In this document: one piece after another, positions 17,774-24,766 of the stretch
Numbering within the stretch: position 1 is the first letter of the stretch
How the letters are laid out: each line of letters starts with the position of its first letter
DNA from: Elusimicrobiota bacterium
GTDB taxonomy: Bacteria > Elusimicrobiota > Elusimicrobia > Elusimicrobiales > UBA9959
Assembly (NCBI GenBank): GCA_026388155.1
Contig: JAPLKI010000002.1
Location: 1-64,000 of the forward strand
Direction of reading: 5' to 3'
DNA length: 64,000 nt
Made by a program: the position numbers and the translations under genes
The notes under the pieces: model-generated
The model's database searches: none
What the model saw: the letters and a program-made list of their open reading frames with translations, nothing else
Told to the model about the DNA's origin: nothing

Positions 17774-17956
17774 GGCGGGACCCTTTCCAGGGGATTTACC
17801 CACAGTGCCTTTGGCCTGTCGCGGGCCTATGGCGTTGTCCGCGACTGGCGGACACCGCGCCGCGGTTTCCCCTACGTCTGAGGCACACCGTGCTTTGATG
17901 TCGACTCCTTCCCAACAGCTTAAGGGACACCACATAGTGGTTTCCCCTCCTACGCA
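17774..17956. other. Spacer with short inverted words, no gene
   Basis: I see only low-level repetition (GGTTTCCCCT twice, GTCCGCGACTGGCGGAC hairpin near 17838-17854). Open frames here have no credible start or composition. Confidence 0.3.
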
Positions 17957-17999
17957 AGCCCCGCCCTTTTGGTTTCGATGTATATATCCAAAAGAGCGG
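17957..17999. repeat. R4 hairpin element, copy 2
   Basis: CCCCGCCCTTTTGG pairs with CCAAAAGAGCGGG around a 15-nt loop. GCAAG occurs immediately on both sides, consistent with a 5-bp target duplication. It lies just upstream of the -10 of the next gene. Confidence 0.7.
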
Positions 18000-18010
18000 G
18001 GCAAGTATTG

Positions 18011-18022
18011 TATAGTATCTCC
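18011..18022 (+). promoter_or_regulatory. -10 element placed for a leaderless start
   Basis: TATAGT (18011-18016) ends 6 nt before the ATG at 18023 and there is no ribosome site. This is the same geometry as for both regulators and the 15371 gene. Confidence 0.4.
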
Positions 18023-18355
18023 ATGAAAAGAAGTCGTTTATTTCTGTTTTTATTGCCGTTCTTTATGGCCGCCTGCGCCGGCGGGGGGGATTACCTTAGC
18101 GGCTTATGCGGGCTTCAATGGCAATGGGTGGGGGTTGTGCTTTCGGTGGCTTCAAGCGGGTTATGGCTGGGCAAATCAATTCTCGCGATGTGCGATGAAA
18201 ATTCCGAAGATAATCTGGTTTTTAACGCCGTGGTGCTGGGCGGCTTGCTGCTGCTGAATATTTACACCCTCAAAGACAACTTCACGCCTCTTCTTTCCAA
18301 CAGCGTAGGCGGAGTATTCAGCGACACGGTATCTAAGCTGGGCAGAGGTTACTAG
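18023..18355 (+). CDS. Small lipoprotein/membrane protein of unknown function
   Basis: The 110-residue product starts MKRSRLFLFLL and has a probable lipobox ending MAAC at about residue 17. Two further hydrophobic segments (about 34-50 and 68-80) separate a small acidic loop with one cysteine (AMCDENSEDN). An upstream in-frame ATG at 17972 would include the R4 hairpin in the coding region, so I reject it. I recognise no family. It stands alone between repeat-filled spacers. Confidence 0.55.
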   Translation: MKRSRLFLFLLPFFMAACAGGGDYLSGLCGLQWQWVGVVLSVASSGLWLGKSILAMCDENSEDNLVFNAVVLGGLLLLNIYTLKDNFTPLLSNSVGGVFSDTVSKLGRGY

Positions 18356-18446
18356 CCTATGGCTGTGCCGTACAGGCGCTATGTCCCGCTCTTTTGGGTT
18401 TACTATTCAGTCCAAAAGGGCGGGGCTATGCGCCTCAGACGGCCTG
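18356..18446. repeat. R3 repeat interrupted by R4 copy 3
   Basis: R3 (CCTATGGCTGTGCCGTA … GCGCCTCAGACGGCC) is split by an R4 hairpin at about 18389-18429 (CCCGCTCTTTTGG / CCAAAAGGGCGGG). GCTATG lies on each side of the hairpin, as expected for a target duplication. Uninterrupted R3 copies are at 28829-28874 (inverted) and 41889-41935. Confidence 0.7.
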
Positions 18447-18560
18447 GCGAATCCGGTCTATTATTTACTGCAACTATAATATCCTGCCATTCTTCTTCAT
18501 AAACTTCACTAAAGTCCGCCCCTTCCGGTAAATATCGCCGGGAACGCTGCCTAATGCCTT
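18442..18560 (-). pseudogene. Fragment of an IS30-like transposase C terminus
   Basis: Read on the minus strand, this stretch encodes RYLPEGADFSEVYEEEW followed by QDIIVAVNNRP. That closely resembles the YLPKGTDFS…NNRP region near the C terminus of IS30-family transposases. The frame then runs into the R3 repeat. No start codon, catalytic residues or terminal repeats are left, so it is a relic. Confidence 0.5.
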
Positions 18561-18576
18561 GGCGGGCATAACATAC

Positions 18577-18690
18577 GATTAAGCCGTCAGTTTAACAAAA
18601 GGCCATTTTATTAAGCCGCCGCTCCTGGGTCAAAGGCCTCATGTAACTCATGGGTAAATTGGGGTAAACTTATATCTTAAACTTGGAGCG
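18577..18690 (+). promoter_or_regulatory. R1 element (internally deleted copy)
   Basis: It keeps the palindrome remnant (GATTAAGCC … GTTTAAC), TAAGCCGCCGCTCCTGGGTC, GGCCTCA and GGGGTAAACTTATATC. It lacks about 36 bp that contain most of the CTGGTTCTTCGG box. It lies upstream of the papain-like protease gene, whose ribosome site AAGGAG is at 18731-18736. Confidence 0.7.
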
Positions 18691-18747
18691 CTGCATGATA
18701 ACGCCTGCCGCATCCAAGACTAAACAGAATAAGGAGCGTAAGAAAAC

Positions 18748-19782
18748 ATGAAGATGAAAAAAACGAAGAGGAGTATCGTTTCCGGAGCGGCTGTTCTTCT
18801 GATGCTGGGCATCGGCTATATGCCGGCTTTCAGCCAGGAAGCGGGGCTTACCGGCACGATAAACGAGCAGATAAGACAAATACAGGAAGCGATTAAGCAG
18901 AAAGGCGCGAAATGGGTCGCAGGTGAAACAGCAGTGACCAGGATGCCCAGGGATCAATGGGGTTCACTCGTCGGCTTGAATCTGAAAACCATGATCGGGG
19001 CGCCCGTCCTTACCGTTGAGAAAGGTAAAGTTCCCGCGGCCATTGACTGGAGAAACAATAACGGTAATTTCGTGACTCCCGTCAGGGACCAGATGAAATG
19101 CGGCTCCTGCTGGGCTTTCGGAATGACCGGCGCGCTTGAGTCTTATGTGCTGATCAACCAGAACAGGCCCGGAGAGAATCTGGACCTGGCCGAACAGATA
19201 CTGGTTTCCTGCAGCGGCATCGGCTCCTGCCAGGGCGGAAAGCTCGACGGCAGTTATATAGTGAATACCGGCCTTCCGCTTGAAACCGCGTATCCTTACA
19301 CCGCGACCGACGGAACCTGCGGTTCCGCCACCCCCGGCTGGGAAGCTACGGCCTATAAAGCCGACAAATGGGGCACTATCTCCTGGCCCGATGATGCCGC
19401 CATGAAAGCCGCCCTTGTTCAGTACGGTCCTATCCCCACCTCTATGATGGTTTACGAGGACTTTATGGCCTATAAATCAGGCGTCTACTCTTATACCACC
19501 GGCAAAAAGCTGGGCGGCCACGCTATCATCCTGGTCGGTTATGACGACGCGGAGCAGGCTTTCATCTGTAAGAACAGCTGGACCGAAAAATGGGGCGATA
19601 AGGGTTACTTCAAAATCGCTTACAGCGAGGTGTACAACTTCATGGCGACCATGTTCGGTATCCAGACCATCGCATTCCAGTCCAACGCGGCCGGAAAAGC
19701 GTTGCCTTCGAGCTTCAACGCCGACAAAGCCTGGATGAGGGTTCAGCCGATGTTCGAATCGCTGCAGAACGCTCGCTTCTGA
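18748..19782 (+). CDS. Secreted papain-like (C1A) cysteine protease
   Basis: The 344-residue preproenzyme has a signal peptide (to about 29), a short helical pro-region (about 35-85) and a mature domain starting near VPAAIDWR (about 97). The catalytic Cys is in CGSCWAF (about 117), the His in GGHAIILVGYD (about 256) and the Asn in CKNSWTEKWG (about 272). The oxyanion Gln is in VRDQMKCG. All residues needed for peptidase activity are present. An R1 element lies upstream; AAGGAG is 11 nt before the ATG. A strong terminator follows. Confidence 0.93.
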   Translation: MKMKKTKRSIVSGAAVLLMLGIGYMPAFSQEAGLTGTINEQIRQIQEAIKQKGAKWVAGETAVTRMPRDQWGSLVGLNLKTMIGAPVLTVEKGKVPAAIDWRNNNGNFVTPVRDQMKCGSCWAFGMTGALESYVLINQNRPGENLDLAEQILVSCSGIGSCQGGKLDGSYIVNTGLPLETAYPYTATDGTCGSATPGWEATAYKADKWGTISWPDDAAMKAALVQYGPIPTSMMVYEDFMAYKSGVYSYTTGKKLGGHAIILVGYDDAEQAFICKNSWTEKWGDKGYFKIAYSEVYNFMATMFGIQTIAFQSNAAGKALPSSFNADKAWMRVQPMFESLQNARF

Positions 19783-19815
19783 ATTGTCCGAGATACATTC
19801 TGAAGAAAGAACAAT

Positions 19816-19850
19816 AAAGGCGGGAGGGCGTAAAACCCTCCCGCCTTTTT
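19816..19850. terminator. Bidirectional terminator between protease and regulator 1
   Basis: AAAGGCGGGAGGG and CCCTCCCGCCTTTTT form a 13-bp stem with A- and T-runs. It can therefore stop both the protease transcript and the convergent regulator transcript. Confidence 0.9.
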
Positions 19851-19871
19851 CAATTTTGAAGAAGCGGCGGT

Positions 19872-20732
19872 TTAGTGTCTGGGAATGATCTGGAATATGC
19901 TGGCGTCAATAAGATAGATGGCCGAGTCTTCTCTGTTTTCCTCGGCATTGCCATAGACGGCGGCCAGATTTACGGCTTTTTCCAGATGCTGGCGGTATAT
20001 ATTCAGGTTGGCCTTCGTCATGCGGACGGTCTGCCTCTTCATGGCGGCGAGGCTGGAATCCGCCAGCCACATGTTCCAATTGTTGCGCAGCGCGACCCTG
20101 ATAGCCGCGGTCGCCGGCGTCCAGGGCAGCAGCTGGATAATTTTTCCCGTAAACCGGCCGCGCGCCTTATCCTTTGAAAAATCAACCAGCCCTCCGGAAG
20201 CCAGCGCTTTGAGAGCCTTCCTTATCGCTTCCGGCTTAAACTTGGTCGCGTCCGACATTTCCCGGACCGTGACCCAGCCCGCCGTATCGGCCAGGTAGCT
20301 CTGGCAGATGTGCGTCACCATATCCCGTGTGCGCAATTTCCACTGCTCCAGTGTAAGGTGGACGCTGAGCTGCGAGAGCGCTTTATGGGTTGCCGCTTCA
20401 GCCAGGTCCCTGCTGGGCAGATCCACTCCGGCAGAGGCCGGGGCTGACAGGGTATGGAGCAGTTCATCGGAGCCTGAGAGCGCCTTGAAATAAGCCCGGA
20501 CCAGTTCCTGGGCCTTGGGGGAATACTGCGCAATACCCAGAGAGGCCATGATCGCCTTGAGGCGCCAGCTCTTGGGTAATTTCTTGCCTCGTTCCATATC
20601 CCAGTAGCTCATGAAGGAAAGCCCCAGGCTTTTGCTGCCCCCGACGCTCTTGAAGAATTGATGGGCGCTTGAAAAGCCCTGTTCTTTCCTGATTTTAGAT
20701 AGAACACTGCTGAATGCTTTGGCGTTATTCAT
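19872..20732 (-). CDS. XRE-type/winged-helix transcription regulator 1
   Basis: The 286-residue cytoplasmic protein starts with a Cro/CI-like helix-turn-helix (about 5-75; SYWDMERGKKLP). A second DNA-binding-like winged helix follows (about 150-205; GWVTVREMSDATKFKPEAIRK, then a LASGGLVDF wing). The C-terminal helical part (about 230-285) contains IYRQHLEKAVNLAA. It resembles the TIGR02147/DUF4423 group of ~270-aa regulators, though I am not certain. It is very similar throughout to the protein at 47755-48615. It is transcribed divergently from the 20940 gene; its TATAAT ends 6 nt before the ATG, so it is probably leaderless. The R1 palindrome covers its -35 region, which suggests self-control. 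Confidence 0.8.
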   Translation of the reverse strand: MNNAKAFSSVLSKIRKEQGFSSAHQFFKSVGGSKSLGLSFMSYWDMERGKKLPKSWRLKAIMASLGIAQYSPKAQELVRAYFKALSGSDELLHTLSAPASAGVDLPSRDLAEAATHKALSQLSVHLTLEQWKLRTRDMVTHICQSYLADTAGWVTVREMSDATKFKPEAIRKALKALASGGLVDFSKDKARGRFTGKIIQLLPWTPATAAIRVALRNNWNMWLADSSLAAMKRQTVRMTKANLNIYRQHLEKAVNLAAVYGNAEENREDSAIYLIDASIFQIIPRH

Positions 20733-20738
20733 ATCCCG

Positions 20739-20744
20739 ATTATA
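20739..20744 (-). promoter_or_regulatory. -10 of regulator 1, leaderless geometry
   Basis: TATAAT on the minus strand ends 6 nt upstream of the ATG. The -35 position falls inside the R1 palindrome at 20752-20772. Confidence 0.6.
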
Positions 20745-20751
20745 CCATATC

Positions 20752-20883
20752 GGTTAAGCCATAGGCTTAACCAGGGGCGTTTTTGATAAGCCGCCGCTCC
20801 TGGGTCAAATAACACGACGGCTCTGGTTCTTCGGCCTCAGGCGATTCAGCGGCCAACGGAGTAAACTTATACCATGAGGTTTT
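20752..20883 (+). promoter_or_regulatory. R1 element between regulator 1 and the 20940 gene
   Basis: The element has a perfect palindrome (GGTTAAGCC-N3-GGCTTAACC, 20752-20772), then GATAAGCCGCCGCTCCTGGG, CTCTGGTTCTTCGGCCTCAG and GTAAACTTATACCATGAGG. The last block probably includes the -10 for the + strand gene; no good -35 accompanies it, so an activator may be needed. An AAGGAGAG ribosome site follows at 20923-20930. Confidence 0.8.
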
Positions 20884-20939
20884 AAGGTTGCACGGCAAGC
20901 CGCATGCAAGACGAAACCAACTAAGGAGAGTAAGAATAT

Positions 20940-22298
20940 ATGAACAAATCAGCATATGCGGCGGTAGTCATGAAAAAAACGATCTTATCCGCAATAACCT
21001 TCCTGTGCATGGCTTCCGGCGGGTTTGCCGGCGGTTTTAATCTTGATTCCGTTTCCATTGCGGACTTGAAGGATTCGGATAACGTTTCCATCGCCGTCAT
21101 ACCTGCTCCGGCCGAGCCGGTCGCTTCCATTCCCAAGGACCTCAAAACGGCCCTCGCGCTGGATCTGGATATGAGCGTAAAAATCCCATTTTCCGAGCTC
21201 AACAAGCGGATGGTCGGCTTAGCGGCTATCATGAAAGTTTTGGACCAGTCTAAGCCGGTGCTGTTCCGCCAGGGCGACCACATCGTTTTTACCAACGTAA
21301 CCGTCGACTACAAGGGCATGGATATCGAACCGACCATTTTGATCAAACCTTCATTTGAAGGGGAGAACCGCCTGGCTATACGGTTCACTAAAGCGGACGC
21401 GGATGTGGCTTTAGGGCCCAAAGGGATGGAGAGCCTCAGCAAAAGCGGCCTTATCGCCGGCATGTCGGTGCCTCCTTTCTCGCGTATCCAGCAGGTAAAC
21501 AAAGACGACCTTATAGCCGCCATAGCCGACGGCCTGACCGCCAGCATGATCGAATCCATGGACGGGTCTTTTGCCGCCAATAAGGTCCGGCTCAGGGCGA
21601 AGGACGTGCTTTCCTTCACCTATGACAAAGCTTCCTGGACCCTGCGCGCCGCGATCAAGCCTGATTTCGTGGCCCCGCTTCTGCCGGGCCTTGTCAGCAA
21701 TGTCAGCCTGACCGCCTTCAGCTTTGACGACACAGGCTTTACCCTGGGAGTTAAAGCCGGCTCCGGCGCCGCCATAGACCGGCTGCCCGGTTACAACCTG
21801 GCGCTTTCGGACGGCCTGCTCACTAATTTTCTGCGCAAGTGCGCTGAAGGCGGAGATTATGACCTGGCTCCGCAGGACTACGACGGGGGGGTCAGATTTC
21901 GCGCCGACGGCCGCGTGGAAGTGGCTTTTAAAAACTCCATGCGGAACTCGACTTATGTAAAGCTCGATGTTTACGCCACTATAGAATTTACGCCTATCCT
22001 CACCGCGCCTAACACTATCGCCATCCGTTTTGAAAAAGTGACGGTTGATAAAGCTTATGGTTTCGGTATTCCCGGGAAGCTTAACGATATACTGCAAAGC
22101 AAAGTGATCGCCATGATGGTGAATAACGTTATGGCCAATAAGGACCTTGCCCAAACTATGGCTATCAGAAAAGTGGATGGAAACACCGTGGAACTTAAAC
22201 TGAAGAACAGCGCCTTCCTGCCCTCCTTCGGCAAGGGAGTGGTGATAAATAAAATGAAGATAGAGCGGGGTCTTATGTACCTTGGATTTGAGTTTTAA
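20940..22298 (+). CDS. Secreted two-domain protein, possible lipid-binding (TULIP-like) fold
   Basis: This 452-residue protein has a signal peptide (to about 30; an in-frame ATG at 20970 is also possible), the short motif FNLDSVSIADLK and a Pro/Ala linker. Two long alternating segments follow (about 75-265 and 270-452) with IPFSELNKRM, VTVDYKGMDIEPTI and VSLTAFSFDDTGF. Elongated beta-rich domains that begin with an 'IPxxxLN' segment occur in TULIP lipid-binding proteins, but this is only a resemblance. The next gene is a half-length paralogue. It is the first gene downstream of the regulator 1 R1 element. Confidence 0.7.
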   Translation: MNKSAYAAVVMKKTILSAITFLCMASGGFAGGFNLDSVSIADLKDSDNVSIAVIPAPAEPVASIPKDLKTALALDLDMSVKIPFSELNKRMVGLAAIMKVLDQSKPVLFRQGDHIVFTNVTVDYKGMDIEPTILIKPSFEGENRLAIRFTKADADVALGPKGMESLSKSGLIAGMSVPPFSRIQQVNKDDLIAAIADGLTASMIESMDGSFAANKVRLRAKDVLSFTYDKASWTLRAAIKPDFVAPLLPGLVSNVSLTAFSFDDTGFTLGVKAGSGAAIDRLPGYNLALSDGLLTNFLRKCAEGGDYDLAPQDYDGGVRFRADGRVEVAFKNSMRNSTYVKLDVYATIEFTPILTAPNTIAIRFEKVTVDKAYGFGIPGKLNDILQSKVIAMMVNNVMANKDLAQTMAIRKVDGNTVELKLKNSAFLPSFGKGVVINKMKIERGLMYLGFEF

Positions 22299-22321
22299 GC
22301 CGGTGAAACGGAGATGAAATT

Positions 22322-23101
22322 ATGAACGAACTGATAAAAAAGATCACAGCGATGAACATTCTGATAGCCGCAGTCCTCTGTTTAGGGGGGCCGGCGTCCG
22401 CTTCGGAGTTTAACCTTTCTTCGGTTTCGGCCGATAACCTGCGCGGGACTGAGTTTAAGGCTGCGCCGGTTCCCCTGCCCAGGGTCCACAAGGCCGCGCC
22501 GAACGAGCTCATAGGAATAGGTCTCTCCATAAGGATCCCATTCAAAGTTATAAATAAAGCGATGCTCACGGAGAAACGGCTTTCCCTGATAAATCCTGCC
22601 GCGCCCGCGCTGGAACGGTCCGGTGAAATGCTTAAGGTCGTAAACATCCGCTTAAACATTAACGGCATTATTATAAAACCGGTCATTACCCTTAAACCCT
22701 ATTTAGAGGACAAAGACAAACTCGCGGTCAAGGTTCAGCGCGTACAATTACACGCCTCGGGGTCGCCTACCCCGGGCAGCATCGGCTTACCGGCGGCCCT
22801 GCCCACGCCCGATACCGGGCCTGGATTCAACACCGAGAATACGATGGCCGATGTAATGGGCATAATAACCGACGCCATCAGGGAGGCAATCAACGAAAGC
22901 CTGGCTGCGAATCATAGTTCTCTTAGCGCCGACGATCTGATCGTTTCCCGATATGACAAGGCCGCCTGGACGCTGCACTCCGTCATTTCAACCGCGGTCC
23001 TGAAGCGCGTCCTGCCCGAAAATCTGGTCGGGGAGGTACACCTGACCGGTTTCAGGTTTGACGACAGCTCCCTCATTGTTGAATTGACAACCGGGAACTA
23101 G
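22322..23101 (+). CDS. Half-length paralogue of the preceding secreted protein
   Basis: The 259-residue product has a signal peptide (to about 28), FNLSSVSADNLRG and a linker. It then has one domain matching the first half of the 20940 protein (IRIPFKVINKAM, VKVQRVQLHASG, YDKAAWTLHS, VHLTGFRFDDSSL). The paralogue's second domain is missing and the protein ends soon after the FDDS motif. Its spacing (23 nt) implies one transcript with the upstream gene. Function unknown. Confidence 0.7.
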   Translation: MNELIKKITAMNILIAAVLCLGGPASASEFNLSSVSADNLRGTEFKAAPVPLPRVHKAAPNELIGIGLSIRIPFKVINKAMLTEKRLSLINPAAPALERSGEMLKVVNIRLNINGIIIKPVITLKPYLEDKDKLAVKVQRVQLHASGSPTPGSIGLPAALPTPDTGPGFNTENTMADVMGIITDAIREAINESLAANHSSLSADDLIVSRYDKAAWTLHSVISTAVLKRVLPENLVGEVHLTGFRFDDSSLIVELTTGN

Positions 23102-23179
23102 ACCCTGAAAACTCCCGGCAGACCGGTATGTTGTGGATGTAAGCATGTAAACGAAATCGCGGTAACAGGAGGAAAAAGT

Positions 23180-24526
23180 ATGGTTTCAGGAAAATCATTA
23201 GCGGTAATTATGGTTCTGGCGGCTTCGGCCCTGCCGATTCACTCCGCGTATGCAGCCGAATTCGGGGCTCTGGCGGTGAAAGCCTCGGACCTGAAAGCCG
23301 CGGCCGCAGCGGATACCGTTGCCGTTACCCCGGACAAGCCCGCGCGGACGAACGCGATCACTATCTATTTCTGCGGCACGGCCATAACAAAGGACTGGTG
23401 GAAAGCCGAAAATGCGCACAGCCCGGATGGTACTGCGGGTTTCTGGTCGCCTGAACTGGTTTCAACCCTCTTTTACGAGCAGAATGCCGACTCCTATAAA
23501 CTCGTAGTAAATGGGATAGGAACGGACGCCAAACCCGGCTCTGCCGCCTCATACGCCGCGAAAGCCTCCCCTGAAGGAAAGATCGATATGAATTTCGTGG
23601 GAAACAAAGGCCTGTATGGACAAGCCCTTCCCAGTTCTTTCCTGGCGGATAGGGGCTGGGACAAGTGCGTAAGCGAAGCCGTAACTTATATCAATTCCGT
23701 TCTGGCCTCTGTCACGGGAGAGGTAACTCTTAACCTGGTGGGCCACAGCCGCGGCGGGGTTTTGACGATGATGACCGCGGATAAGGTTAAAAACAACCCC
23801 AGGATAACAGCCGTCAATATCCTGGCGCTGGACCCGGTGCCGGGCGACGGGTCGGTTCCTGTAGGGACCTATCTGCTGAGCGGGAAGGTAAAGAACTACG
23901 TCGGCATATATTCCGAAGACGAACGGACCGAGATGTTCGAGCCTGTTATTCCGGCGGCCGAGCCCGGAACAAAAGTATGGCTGCTGACGCTTCCCGGAAG
24001 CCATGAGGCCATGGTAGGGAACTCGCAAAAAGACGGGCACTCATCCGGCGATCATTATTACTCTTCGAACGCGGGAGACGGAAACACGCATCTTCCCGAA
24101 TTGAAGCCGGTGGGTAGGCTGACTAAAATTATCGCGACCGGACTGCTTGCCTCTCCGGACTGGGGCGGGGTCAGGTTTAACCCGGACCGGCGGCAGGTAA
24201 CCATTGAAGGGGCCAAAGCGGAATTGATCAAAACAGCCCAGGATATGCGCTCGCCGGAAGCGGCAAAACTCTATGCGTATCAGAGAACCGTTTCCTTCCT
24301 GCCCTCTTTGATCCCCTTTTACACCTCTCTTGTTTCTTTTACCGGCGGAAGGTCGCAGAGCCTTACCGATACGGAGGTGCGCCGCGGCCTTCAGAATGAT
24401 CCGCGCGTTGTCTATAAAATGGAAGGCGGCACGCTTCGCGCCATGGCGCTTAACGAAGTTATCCCGGACAGGGAAACCGCCGCTCAGATACTTACGAAGC
24501 TTACGGAACTTGGCGGGTTGAACTGA
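23180..24526 (+). CDS. Secreted lipase-like alpha/beta-hydrolase (DUF2235/Tle-like)
   Basis: The 448-residue protein has a signal peptide (to about 24; KSLAVIMVLAASALP), the motif ALAVKASDLKA and an alpha/beta-hydrolase domain. Supporting motifs are IYFCGT, VNGIGTD and the nucleophile elbow GHSRGG (about 191-196), followed by LALDPVPGDG. This arrangement resembles DUF2235-type phospholipases known among secreted bacterial lipases. The C-terminal 120 residues are unassigned. Its N terminus is nearly the same as those of the genes at 24767 and 26531 although the domains differ. AGGAGG lies upstream of the ATG. Confidence 0.75.
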   Translation: MVSGKSLAVIMVLAASALPIHSAYAAEFGALAVKASDLKAAAAADTVAVTPDKPARTNAITIYFCGTAITKDWWKAENAHSPDGTAGFWSPELVSTLFYEQNADSYKLVVNGIGTDAKPGSAASYAAKASPEGKIDMNFVGNKGLYGQALPSSFLADRGWDKCVSEAVTYINSVLASVTGEVTLNLVGHSRGGVLTMMTADKVKNNPRITAVNILALDPVPGDGSVPVGTYLLSGKVKNYVGIYSEDERTEMFEPVIPAAEPGTKVWLLTLPGSHEAMVGNSQKDGHSSGDHYYSSNAGDGNTHLPELKPVGRLTKIIATGLLASPDWGGVRFNPDRRQVTIEGAKAELIKTAQDMRSPEAAKLYAYQRTVSFLPSLIPFYTSLVSFTGGRSQSLTDTEVRRGLQNDPRVVYKMEGGTLRAMALNEVIPDRETAAQILTKLTELGGLN

Positions 24527-24568
24527 CGGCAAAGATCCGTTCGTGTTAATACTCCAGAGTGCAATGTC

Positions 24569-24700
24569 GGTTAAGCCATTGGTTTAACTAAAGGCTGTTT
24601 TGATAAACTGCCGCTCCTGGGTCAAATAACAAGTTAATTCTGGTTCTTAGGCCTCAGGAAATTCAGTGGCGGGCGGGGTAAACTTATATCGTGAGGTTCT
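24569..24700 (+). promoter_or_regulatory. R1 element upstream of the lipase-phosphatase fusion
   Basis: This copy has palindrome GGTTAAGCC…GGTTTAACT, GATAAACTGCCGCTCCTGGG, TCTGGTTCTTAGGCCTCAGG and GGTAAACTTATATCGTGAGG. AAGGAGAG follows at 24740-24747. Confidence 0.8.
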
Positions 24701-24766
24701 AAACGCAGTGCGAGAAGCCGCATGCAGGACGAAACTGATAAGGAGAGCAATAAAAGAGAAAAAAAT

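Noticed and set aside
17705-18022. Open frames on both strands in the spacer before the small lipoprotein
   Set aside because: They run through a clear terminator and an R4 hairpin and have no start signals.
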